Below, in pieces: positions 1 to 5,521 of a stretch of DNA of 5,521 bases (position 1 is its first letter; each line of letters opens with the position of its first letter). Origin of the DNA: an uncultured Selenomonadales bacterium (GTDB lineage: Bacteria; Bacillota_C; Negativicutes; Selenomonadales; Selenomonadaceae). The stretch is taken from NCBI GenBank assembly GCA_947302675.1, contig CAMYWI010000117.1:1-5521 (forward strand), read 5' to 3'. The position numbers and the translations under genes are program-made. The notes below the pieces were generated by a model that saw nothing but the letters and a program-made list of their open reading frames with translations, ran no database searches and was not told the DNA's origin.

Positions 1-572
1 TTGAAAAGGTCGTTGAGGCTCCCGCCGCTCCGAAGGGCAACAAATACGCCGGCACCAAGACCGAAAAAAATCTTTGGGAGGCGTTCGCGGGCGAATCTCA
101 AGCGCGCAACAAATACACCTATTATGCGAGCGTCGCGAAGAAAAACGGTTACGAGCAAATTGCCGCGCTCTTCCTTAAGACTGCCGACAACGAGAAGGAA
201 CACGCCAAACTTTGGTTTAAAGCTCTTGGCGAACTCGGCACGGTTGAGGAAAATCTTTTGCACGCGGCGGACGGCGAAAACTTCGAGTGGATGGACATGT
301 ATCCGCGCATGGCACGCGAGGCTGACGAGGAGGGTTTCCCCGAACTCGCCGAGCAGTTCAGAGGCGTCGCGGCTATCGAAAAGCATCACGAGGAACGCTA
401 TCGCAAGCTTTTGAAGAACGTCGAGATGCAGGAAGTCTTTAAGAAGGCGGGCGTTCAAGTTTGGGAGTGCAGAAATTGCGGGCACCTTGTCATTGGCACG
501 GAGGCTCCCGACCTTTGCCCCGTCTGCAAACACCCGCAAAGTTACTTCGAGATTACCGCAGAAAATTATTGA
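1..572 (+). CDS. rbr: Rubrerythrin (5' end cut by window; probably fused to an upstream rubredoxin domain)
   Basis: Rubrerythrin is a cytoplasmic non-haem diiron protein that reduces hydrogen peroxide in anaerobes, with electrons reaching it through a rubredoxin-type iron site. The gene is read in the frame starting at base 3 and 189 residues are visible. In visible-residue numbering, a ferritin-like four-helix domain spans about 14-146, with the family signature GESQARNKY (30-38), the helix motif EKEH (64-67), E92/E95 in the segment before MYP, and E126 to E130 in the last helix as diiron ligands. A rubredoxin-like zinc or iron knuckle follows at C156-x2-C159 and C172-x2-C175, then the stop TGA. 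Rubrerythrins normally begin close to the KYAGT motif (here residue 14). Here the frame stays open through a Pro/Ala-rich linker, [13 protein letters not shown], with no start codon, so the protein extends upstream. The family call is very secure; the upstream fusion is inferred. Confidence 0.96.
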   Translation, partial: EKVVEAPAAPKGNKYAGTKTEKNLWEAFAGESQARNKYTYYASVAKKNGYEQIAALFLKTADNEKEHAKLWFKALGELGTVEENLLHAADGENFEWMDMYPRMAREADEEGFPELAEQFRGVAAIEKHHEERYRKLLKNVEMQEVFKKAGVQVWECRNCGHLVIGTEAPDLCPVCKHPQSYFEITAENY

Positions 573-578
573 GCTGAT

Positions 579-623
579 AAAAAAAAATTCAGCGGCGAGC
601 TTTTTAAGCCCGTCGCCTTTTTT
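579..623. terminator. Intrinsic terminator shared by convergent genes
   Basis: A hairpin with arms GGCGA (594-598) and TCGCC (613-617) continues inward as GCTT (599-602) pairing with AAGC (606-609), leaving a three-base bulge CCG on the 3' side. On the plus strand it is followed directly by six T (618-623), which makes a good rho-independent terminator 20 bases after the rubrerythrin stop. Read on the minus strand, the same hairpin lies 14 bases past the stop of the GTPase gene and is followed, after a six-base spacer, by T-rich sequence made from the A-run at 579-587. It may therefore serve both genes, more weakly for the minus strand. Confidence 0.8.
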
Positions 624-636
624 ATGTCAAAGATTT

Positions 637-2337
637 TTATCTGGCTCCCAACTCGACGCGGAGCAAATCGTATTCATTGTAAAGTTCGCGCAGTTTCAAA
701 ACGTCGTTGGCAGTTTGAGCACTCTCCGCCTTGCGAACTTCAATTTCCGTTCTGAACGGCTCCTCGTAGTCCGCCAAAATTTCTTTGACGCTGTTATCCG
801 CCGCAGTCTTAAGCTCGTCGGCGAGATTATCTGCAAAGTAGCGGCACTTCTGATTGAGTTCTTGACGTGCTTGCATTTCCGTTTCGACGCGACGACGTTC
901 CGCCTCGTTCTGCGCGGCGAGCTTTGCCTCAAGTTTCGCGTGGTCGTCGTTGTTTCCCAAAAATTTTCCGAGCGCACCGATTATCCCGACGATTGTGATT
1001 ATCGGACCGATGACCGGCACGACTGAGCCTAAAACTCTTCCGACGGCGGTTTCGGCGATTGCCTTGCCTATTCCGGTCTTGGCGAGTTGCGCCGCGATTG
1101 CCGTCCCGCTCTCCGTCAAAAGCCCCGCCGCTATGCTCATTGTCGCGGGGTCAAGTTTTGTATCGGCGTCCTTTTTCTCGACGAGGGCTTGAGTCGGTTG
1201 CGTGTTGACTTCGTTAAGTCGCGCCAAAATTTTTTTAAAGCTCTCGGCGTCGACGCCCGACGACGCAACTTTTATATCCGCGAAGGATTTCAATTCTAAC
1301 TCCAAAATCGTCGCGGTCTCCTGCAGTTGCCGTTGGATTTCATGCTGAACTTTGGCGTGGAGTTGCTCGACTTCCTTTGCAATAATCTCGTTGAGTTGGT
1401 CTTGATTGTCGCGGCTCGACCAGATTATTTGCGGGAGCGTCTCGCCGAAAATTTCCGTCTTGGTGTCGATGTACGTGTTAATTTCGCGCCGCATGAAAAT
1501 TTTTTGCTTGTTGAAAGTTTCCAGGACTTGATTCATTTTGCGTAGTAGCTCGGAATTTTCTCGCGCCTCCAATTTTTGGATGAACTCGTCCAAAATATTT
1601 TCAAGTTGCTTGATTCCGCCGCGCAGAATGTCAAAAGACGTCGTGCGCTTGAGTTCGTTGAGGATAACGTTTTTAAGTTCGTCAAGTCCGCTTTGCTCAA
1701 TGAAATACGGCTCGTTTTCCACGCGCCCTTGATGCGCCCGCTCGGCGTTGACGGTCACGATACAATATTTGTCGTCGACGTTCTCAATGCCGACCTGATT
1801 CATGTTGACGGCGACTTTGCGCTTAATCGCCTGAATATTTTCGTCGTTGTGCCCCAAGTCGCCGTTCTTGTCGTTGAGGACAATGATAATTTTTTTGCCG
1901 GCGTCGACGATAGATTTCATGCGCGTGTAATTTTCCGCCTTCTCGTTGGAACCGGTCGTGCTCATGACGAAAAGCACAATGTCGGCTTTCTTCAAATGGG
2001 CTTCGGTAACTTCCTCGTGAGCAATGGGCGCGAAGACGCCGGGCGTGTCGGTGATTTTGTAGCCGTTCCAGTCGTAGTAAGTGACCTTGTCGGTTGTGGG
2101 CTTATCGGCGACGGGAGCTTTGTCCGCGCCAAGCAGTTCGTTCAAAATGCTACTCTTGCCCGCGTTGTAAATGCCGTAGAACATAATTTCCGGCTCGGTC
2201 TTGCAAATTTTTGTCGCGTTAATTTCTTCAAAAGTCTCTGCAAGTTCGGCGGCGTCGTCGGAATATTTACTGAAAAAATTTTCGACGCGCTCCGCCTTCT
2301 CGCTCAAAATGCTTTGGTAATTTTTTAGCTCGTTCAT
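637..2337 (-). CDS. LeoA-like dynamin family GTPase with hydrophobic membrane segment
   Basis: This is a large bacterial dynamin-like GTPase of 566 residues, expected to bind GTP and act on membranes. The G domain holds the P-loop GIYNAGKSS (55-63), a switch I threonine in PTTDKVT (80-86), the DTPG switch II motif (97-100) and a G4 position reading NDKN (155-158) instead of the usual NKxD. I recall a similar G4 form in LeoA of enterotoxigenic E. coli. After about residue 235 the protein is mostly charged helix. An Ala/Gly-rich stretch from about 397 ends in a strongly hydrophobic segment (435-461, VVPVIGPIITIVGIIGAL core), which looks like the membrane-inserting paddle of bacterial dynamins; an Ala/Glu-rich coiled-coil helix follows (465-530). 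The ATG at 2337 is chosen because it follows a GGAGG site; an in-frame TTG at 2352 lies upstream of and against that site. It is the last gene of the operon, 23 bases after the radical SAM gene. The GTPase call is firm; the role in phage defence or vesicle formation is inferred from LeoA and Eleos. Confidence 0.9.
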   Translation of the reverse strand: MNELKNYQSILSEKAERVENFFSKYSDDAAELAETFEEINATKICKTEPEIMFYGIYNAGKSSILNELLGADKAPVADKPTTDKVTYYDWNGYKITDTPGVFAPIAHEEVTEAHLKKADIVLFVMSTTGSNEKAENYTRMKSIVDAGKKIIIVLNDKNGDLGHNDENIQAIKRKVAVNMNQVGIENVDDKYCIVTVNAERAHQGRVENEPYFIEQSGLDELKNVILNELKRTTSFDILRGGIKQLENILDEFIQKLEARENSELLRKMNQVLETFNKQKIFMRREINTYIDTKTEIFGETLPQIIWSSRDNQDQLNEIIAKEVEQLHAKVQHEIQRQLQETATILELELKSFADIKVASSGVDAESFKKILARLNEVNTQPTQALVEKKDADTKLDPATMSIAAGLLTESGTAIAAQLAKTGIGKAIAETAVGRVLGSVVPVIGPIITIVGIIGALGKFLGNNDDHAKLEAKLAAQNEAERRRVETEMQARQELNQKCRYFADNLADELKTAADNSVKEILADYEEPFRTEIEVRKAESAQTANDVLKLRELYNEYDLLRVELGAR

Positions 2338-2344
2338 AATTCTC

Positions 2345-2349
2345 CCTCC
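2345..2349 (-). promoter_or_regulatory. Ribosome binding site of LeoA-like GTPase gene
   Basis: GGAGG inside a longer GGGAGGGAG purine run, seven bases before the ATG at 2337. It fixes the start: beginning at the in-frame TTG at 2352 would put this site inside the coding region as the codons GGA GGG. Confidence 0.85.
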
Positions 2350-2360
2350 CAATGCAGAGT

Positions 2361-3530
2361 TTAAACGATTATGTGACGCCTTTCAAGCTGATTCATAAAT
2401 TGCTTTTTGATTTTAATCAAGTTGCAGAGCCTTTTCTTCTCGCGAACGAGTGCCGCCTTTAAAAGTTTCAAGCCGTCGCGCCTCAGCCACGCGATAAATT
2501 TTTTCCTGCCCGCGCAGTTGGGATACTTCGCCTCAAGCGTGCCAAAGAAATTAACCGCCTCATAAGCACAGCCTCCGTGACAAATTTCCCAATCAGCACA
2601 GCCCTTGCAGTCGTGAGCCGCCAAATAATTTTGCCGCGCACGAATCTTTTGCGCATTGGCGGAGTTGTACAGCTCAAGCAATGTTTTGTCACGAAGGTTG
2701 CCGTAGGTGAGGTGCCGCGAAAAATTATCGCGCCCGCAAAAGCCAACTTCGCCGTCGGGATAGACGCTGATAAAACTTTTGCCGCAACTGCCGTTGAAAG
2801 AACACTCGCGAATCGGCGCAAGCTCCAAAATTGCGTCTACAATCTCAGCGAGCGGCTGAATAACGTCCGCGCCGTCACGAGCCAGCGACTTTTCAAAAAG
2901 TTTCTGCATAAGCTCAACCCACGCCGCGTAAATCTCGGCAGAATTTTTCACGGCAAGGGCACGACCGCACGGCACGACCGAATGAATTTTCGGGTGAAGT
3001 TCATGCTCCTGAATGAAGTCAAAGAGTTTATCGGCGTCGACTTTTTCGGGCGCGTTGAAAACCATGAGCGTTCCGACGCCCAAGCCCGCCTCGCGCATGA
3101 GTTTCAAGTTGCGCAAAACTTTTTCGGCAGTCGGCTCGTCAGCTTTGGTACGGCGATTCTTGTCGTGAAGTTCGGGGTAGCCGTCAAGCGACACGCCGAC
3201 CGAAATTTCTTCCGCCTTGAAAAATTTTATCCACGCCTCGTCAATCAGCGTGCCGTTCGTCTGCATGAGAAAGCGCACGTTGTAGCCGCGCAGATTGTCT
3301 TTTGCGTAATCAATTAGCCGTTTCAAGCCCTCGCGACCGTAAAGCATCGGCTCGCCGCCGTGAAATAAAAATTCCGCGTCCTCAGTTTCAAGTTGCTTGA
3401 GGAGCGGCGGCATTTCGTCAACGAGCTTGTAAAAAATTTCTGCGGGCAACGTCGCTGCCGCGCAGTCGCCCTCGCTGCAGTAGACGCAGTTCAAATTACA
3501 AGTCGTCGTCAGCTTTAAAATAACCTGCAT
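2361..3530 (-). CDS. Radical SAM/SPASM enzyme (peptide or protein modifying)
   Basis: This 389-residue enzyme should bind a [4Fe-4S] cluster that cleaves S-adenosylmethionine to a radical, and carry extra clusters in a SPASM domain. The radical SAM motif CNLNCVYC gives C11-x3-C15-x2-C18 very near the N-terminus, followed by HGGEP (57-61) for SAM binding and QTNGT (90-94) and SLDG (114-117) of the barrel. The SPASM pattern is complete: C249-x10-G260-x4-C265, then C308-x2-C311-x5-C317-x3-C321, and C339. The family includes sulfatase maturases and RiPP-maturing enzymes, which modify Cys, Ser or other residues of proteins and peptides. A basic tail (about 341-389) with many Lys/Arg lies after the SPASM domain. 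No sulfatase or precursor peptide gene is seen next to it; its neighbours are two dynamin-like GTPases. The start ATG has an AGGTGA site overlapping the upstream stop. The enzyme class is very secure; the substrate is unknown. Confidence 0.94.
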   Translation of the reverse strand: MQVILKLTTTCNLNCVYCSEGDCAAATLPAEIFYKLVDEMPPLLKQLETEDAEFLFHGGEPMLYGREGLKRLIDYAKDNLRGYNVRFLMQTNGTLIDEAWIKFFKAEEISVGVSLDGYPELHDKNRRTKADEPTAEKVLRNLKLMREAGLGVGTLMVFNAPEKVDADKLFDFIQEHELHPKIHSVVPCGRALAVKNSAEIYAAWVELMQKLFEKSLARDGADVIQPLAEIVDAILELAPIRECSFNGSCGKSFISVYPDGEVGFCGRDNFSRHLTYGNLRDKTLLELYNSANAQKIRARQNYLAAHDCKGCADWEICHGGCAYEAVNFFGTLEAKYPNCAGRKKFIAWLRRDGLKLLKAALVREKKRLCNLIKIKKQFMNQLERRHIIV

Positions 3531-3534
3531 GTCG

Positions 3535-3540
3535 TCACCT
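3535..3540 (-). promoter_or_regulatory. Ribosome binding site of radical SAM gene, overlapping upstream stop
   Basis: AGGTGA, with its AGG seven bases before the ATG at 3530. Its first two bases are also the last two of the TAG stop of the upstream GTPase gene (3539-3541), so translation of the two genes is probably coupled. Confidence 0.75.
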
Positions 3541-5299
3541 AGAATTTCAGCGCGAGGAGTTCGCCGCGCAGTTTCTCGACCTCGCCGCGCATTTTCCGTG
3601 CAAAGTTCTCGCGCTCGACAAAATATTTCTCGCGCAACTCGGCAAGGCTTTTCTCCGCCTCGCGCTTGGCGTACGCCTCGACCTGCGGCATAAGACTATC
3701 TAAAAATTCGTCAAGGTTCGTGCCCAAGTCAACGGTCTGATATTCCGTGCGCGTCTCGTGTCTCGTGCGATAATATTTCTTGCCGAAAAATCCTCTGACA
3801 TTCTCAATAAATCCTTCTGGTTCGCGCTCGACTGTGTAACTTTCCGTGTAGGTGTGTGAAATTTGCGCGGTCTTTTTTTCGAGAGCGGCGGCTGAAATAT
3901 TTGCCCTAACCGCCTTCATATCCGCGCTTTGAAAATCCTCAATGACGCGGCGCATTTGCGAGTTAATCTCGGCGTTGAGCTTGCCCTGCAGAATTTTTGA
4001 AACCTCCGCGCTGATAGCGTTGTTGTCGACTTGCGAGCCGCGCTTGACTTGGCGATTCCAATCGTTCGCCCGCGCAGAGACTTCACTGCGAACCTCGCGG
4101 CGGACATTCGTCACGATTAGCGCAGTCATCCTGTCCATGTCGGCTTTGTACTTCGCAACGGCGGCGGCTATCGCGTCAAGGTCGGCGTCGAAATTTTTCA
4201 AGTCGGCAACCACGCCGTCCACAAAGCTGTTGAGCAAGCGGCGCGGGTTCTCCTGCTTGCGGGCAATGGCGTTGTCGCTGACCTTGTCGCCCAAAATTTT
4301 CATGAGTTTATCGAGACCGCTCGCCTTAAATTTTTCGTCGTCGGCGTCGTCAATCGCCGCATTAGCCAGAGCGGTTGACGTGCTTATCGCTCTAAATTTT
4401 TGCGCGTCGACTTCGGGATAAGTTTCCTTAACGCGCGTGCAAATGTCGTCCTCTTGCATTTTGCGCGTCTCGTCGGGTTTGGGCGTGAGCACGGGAACAA
4501 TTTTCTTATTGCCGAGCGCGTCGCGAACAATTTTATCCTTAGTCTTGTCGGAGCGCGTGATAACAATCAAAGCCTCTTGCCCGTCGCGGCTGAGCTTTTG
4601 CATATAGCGCATGTCGTCTTGAAGACCAGGCTCGGAGCTGTTCATTAGAAAAATGCACATGTCGGTGTAGCTTAGGTATTCTTCGACAAGCGCGGTCATG
4701 TCTTTTGTGTCGCCCAACATGCCGACCGCGCCGGTGCCTGGCGAATCAATCCAACGCAAGCCGCTAAGCGTGAAGTATTGAATTGCGCCGGTTGTGTCGG
4801 TGACGCCCTCTTGAAACCACGTGTCGCCGCGCGAATCTTTTTCAATGTCGCCGGTATCGCGCCCGCGCTCTTCCGTCTCGAAGATTGGCTTTGAAATTTT
4901 TTTGTAGTGATTGTCGAAAGGCGCGTTGAAAAATTTTTTACCCGCGAAGAAATTTCCGAGTGAGGACTTGCCCGCCTTGACCGCGCCGAAGACCATAACG
5001 ACCAGATATTTTTCGTTCTTCTTGATAAACTGCTTGCCCTTGCGGTCGGCGTCGATTTTGTCGCTCCAAGTCTCTATGACTGCGCGGAGGTTGTCGAGAG
5101 ATTTTTGGGCGGCGCGTTCAACGGCATTAGTGCCCGAACTTTTTTTGGCGGTCGAGAAAATTGCCGTCTCGAAATTTTTTAACAGCGTCGGAATTTTTTC
5201 GCTACGCCTGTCGAGGTTCTGTGAAAACTTAGCGAGGTCGCCCTGCATTTTGTCAAGCTTGATAAAAAATTCGTCGACGGTCTGCGTTATGTAACTCAT
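3539..5299 (-). CDS. Dynamin-like GTPase 2 (possible LeoC-like partner)
   Basis: This is a 586-residue dynamin superfamily GTPase, clearly different from the LeoA-like one downstream. A helical N-terminal region (1-95) precedes the G domain: P-loop GAVKAGKSS (105-113), a switch I candidate GVTDTTG (165-171), DSPG (185-188) in place of DxxG, and TRSD (248-251) at G4 where Lys is replaced by Arg. The rest is mostly helical and Ala/Lys/Glu-rich (about 330-475), as in dynamin stalks. A distinct segment at 483-524 is rich in Tyr, Thr and Arg and contains the aromatic and basic stretch GFIENVRGFFGKKYYR, a candidate membrane-contact loop. The C-terminus returns to charged helix. I see no transmembrane segment and no signal peptide, so it is probably cytosolic or peripheral. 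The ATG follows GAGG by nine bases. It starts 6 bases after the coiled-coil gene and stops 8 bases before the radical SAM gene. The GTPase call is firm; correspondence to LeoC or LeoBC is inference from operon layout. Confidence 0.9.
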   Translation of the reverse strand: MSYITQTVDEFFIKLDKMQGDLAKFSQNLDRRSEKIPTLLKNFETAIFSTAKKSSGTNAVERAAQKSLDNLRAVIETWSDKIDADRKGKQFIKKNEKYLVVMVFGAVKAGKSSLGNFFAGKKFFNAPFDNHYKKISKPIFETEERGRDTGDIEKDSRGDTWFQEGVTDTTGAIQYFTLSGLRWIDSPGTGAVGMLGDTKDMTALVEEYLSYTDMCIFLMNSSEPGLQDDMRYMQKLSRDGQEALIVITRSDKTKDKIVRDALGNKKIVPVLTPKPDETRKMQEDDICTRVKETYPEVDAQKFRAISTSTALANAAIDDADDEKFKASGLDKLMKILGDKVSDNAIARKQENPRRLLNSFVDGVVADLKNFDADLDAIAAAVAKYKADMDRMTALIVTNVRREVRSEVSARANDWNRQVKRGSQVDNNAISAEVSKILQGKLNAEINSQMRRVIEDFQSADMKAVRANISAAALEKKTAQISHTYTESYTVEREPEGFIENVRGFFGKKYYRTRHETRTEYQTVDLGTNLDEFLDSLMPQVEAYAKREAEKSLAELREKYFVERENFARKMRGEVEKLRGELLALKF

Positions 5300-5305
5300 A
5301 AAAAT

Positions 5306-5521
5306 TTACCTCGTGCTTTCCAATGTGATTCGATTGATTTTGGCTATCATGTTGTCAATCGCGGCGAGTTCCTCATTTTCCCGACGAAGTTCCTCGTTGA
5401 GTTCGCGGCGCATTTCCTCTTTGATATTCGTCAGCAAATTCGCGGGGCTTGAATAATTGAACGCCGAGTAATTTTTTTCGCGCCGGAGCCGATTGATATT
5501 TTCTTCGTAGTGACGATTGAC
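5306..5521 (-). CDS. Coiled-coil protein, C-terminal part only (start outside window)
   Basis: The minus strand is open from the window edge to the TAA at 5306-5308, giving 71 residues of the C-terminus of a protein I do not recognise. It is very charged and helical. Residues 33-65 have hydrophobic a/d spacing (L41, L45, L52, I55, I59, I62) between Glu/Arg-rich stretches such as EEMRRELNEELRRENEEL, which is a typical coiled coil. The assignment as coding rests on the same codon habits as the next genes, the uninterrupted frame, and the GAGG site of the next gene lying in its last codons, six bases before that gene's ATG. It could be the tail of a third dynamin-like GTPase (a LeoB equivalent) or a separate adaptor protein; nothing visible decides between these. 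Confidence 0.75.
   Translation of the reverse strand, partial: VNRHYEENINRLRREKNYSAFNYSSPANLLTNIKEEMRRELNEELRRENEELAAIDNMIAKINRITLESTR
5309..5312 (-). promoter_or_regulatory. Ribosome binding site of dynamin-like GTPase 2 gene
   Basis: GAGG, nine bases before the ATG at 5299 and directly in front of the TAA stop of the coiled-coil gene. Ribosomes ending on the upstream gene would cover this site, which suggests coupled translation and related amounts of the two proteins. Confidence 0.7.

Noticed and set aside
1..414. Plus-strand frame starting at base 1 with TTG
   Set aside because: It overlaps the rubrerythrin in a different frame and gives an Arg/Ser/Thr-rich product with no family features.
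1576..2328. Long plus-strand open frame (250 codons) opposite the LeoA-like GTPase
   Set aside because: It mirrors the GTPase codons on the other strand; the translation is Val/Phe/Asn-rich with no recognisable domain, and the GTPase motifs on the minus strand are unmistakable.
2335..2352. TTG at 2352 as the start of the LeoA-like GTPase
   Set aside because: It would translate the GGAGG ribosome site as codons; the ATG seven bases after that site is the better start.
2577..3317. Long plus-strand open frame (246 codons) opposite the radical SAM gene
   Set aside because: Same cause: biased third positions leave the antisense frame open. The minus strand has the complete CxxxCxxC and SPASM cysteine set.
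2361..3530. Prokaryotic viperin, tempting because of the possible defence setting
   Set aside because: The SPASM domain with its C-x2-C-x5-C-x3-C pattern is not part of viperins, which make modified nucleotides; this protein belongs to the peptide/protein-modifying branch.
2361..3530. Anaerobic sulfatase-maturating enzyme
   Set aside because: The domain plan is similar and it cannot be fully excluded, but no sulfatase is present and the neighbours are dynamin-like GTPases, so I left the substrate open.
3942..4421. Plus-strand frame opposite GTPase 2
   Set aside because: Ser/Ala/Arg-rich shadow of the GTPase stalk region, without ribosome site or domain.
1..5521. CRISPR array, insertion sequence, tRNA or long direct repeat
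   Set aside because: No spaced repeats, terminal inverted repeats, transposase motifs or tRNA-like cloverleaf were seen; recurring GTCGTC and GTCGAC strings are explained by Asp and Val codons.

Overview
The window is a short stretch of an anaerobic bacterial chromosome. It holds the end of a plus-strand rubrerythrin gene (oxidative-stress defence), which meets head-on a four-gene minus-strand operon filling the remaining ~4.9 kb. The rubrerythrin, the strong GGAGG-type ribosome binding sites and the oxygen-sensitive radical SAM enzyme point to an obligately anaerobic Firmicute-like organism. The mixed composition (GC-rich third positions for Ala, Arg, Asp and Val, but AAA, ATT and TTT for Lys, Ile and Phe) and a rubrerythrin that seems to continue from an upstream rubredoxin domain would fit the Negativicutes (Selenomonas relatives). 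That taxonomic guess is an inference.

Layout from left to right: rubrerythrin 3' part (to 572, plus); a hairpin and T-tract terminator shared by the convergent genes (about 579-623); a LeoA-like dynamin family GTPase with a hydrophobic insertion segment (637-2337, minus); a radical SAM/SPASM enzyme (2361-3530, minus); a second, different dynamin-like GTPase (3539-5299, minus); and the C-terminal part of a coiled-coil protein whose start lies beyond the window (5306-5521, minus). Transcription of the minus-strand genes runs from right to left, so the order in the operon is coiled-coil protein, GTPase 2, radical SAM, GTPase 1.

The four minus-strand genes are separated by 6, 8 and 23 bases. Two of the ribosome binding sites overlap the stop codon of the gene before, so this is almost certainly one translationally coupled operon. 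The paired unequal dynamin-like GTPases resemble the LeoA/LeoB/LeoC proteins of enterotoxigenic E. coli, whose relatives (LeoA with LeoBC) were described as the Eleos anti-phage system. The unusual part is a complete radical SAM/SPASM enzyme, of the kind that modifies peptides or proteins, placed between the two GTPases with no precursor peptide gene beside it. The best candidate for something undescribed here is therefore a dynamin-pair membrane or defence system with an embedded radical SAM modification enzyme. The promoter and the start of the operon are outside the window. I see no tRNA, rRNA, CRISPR array, insertion sequence or long repeat.
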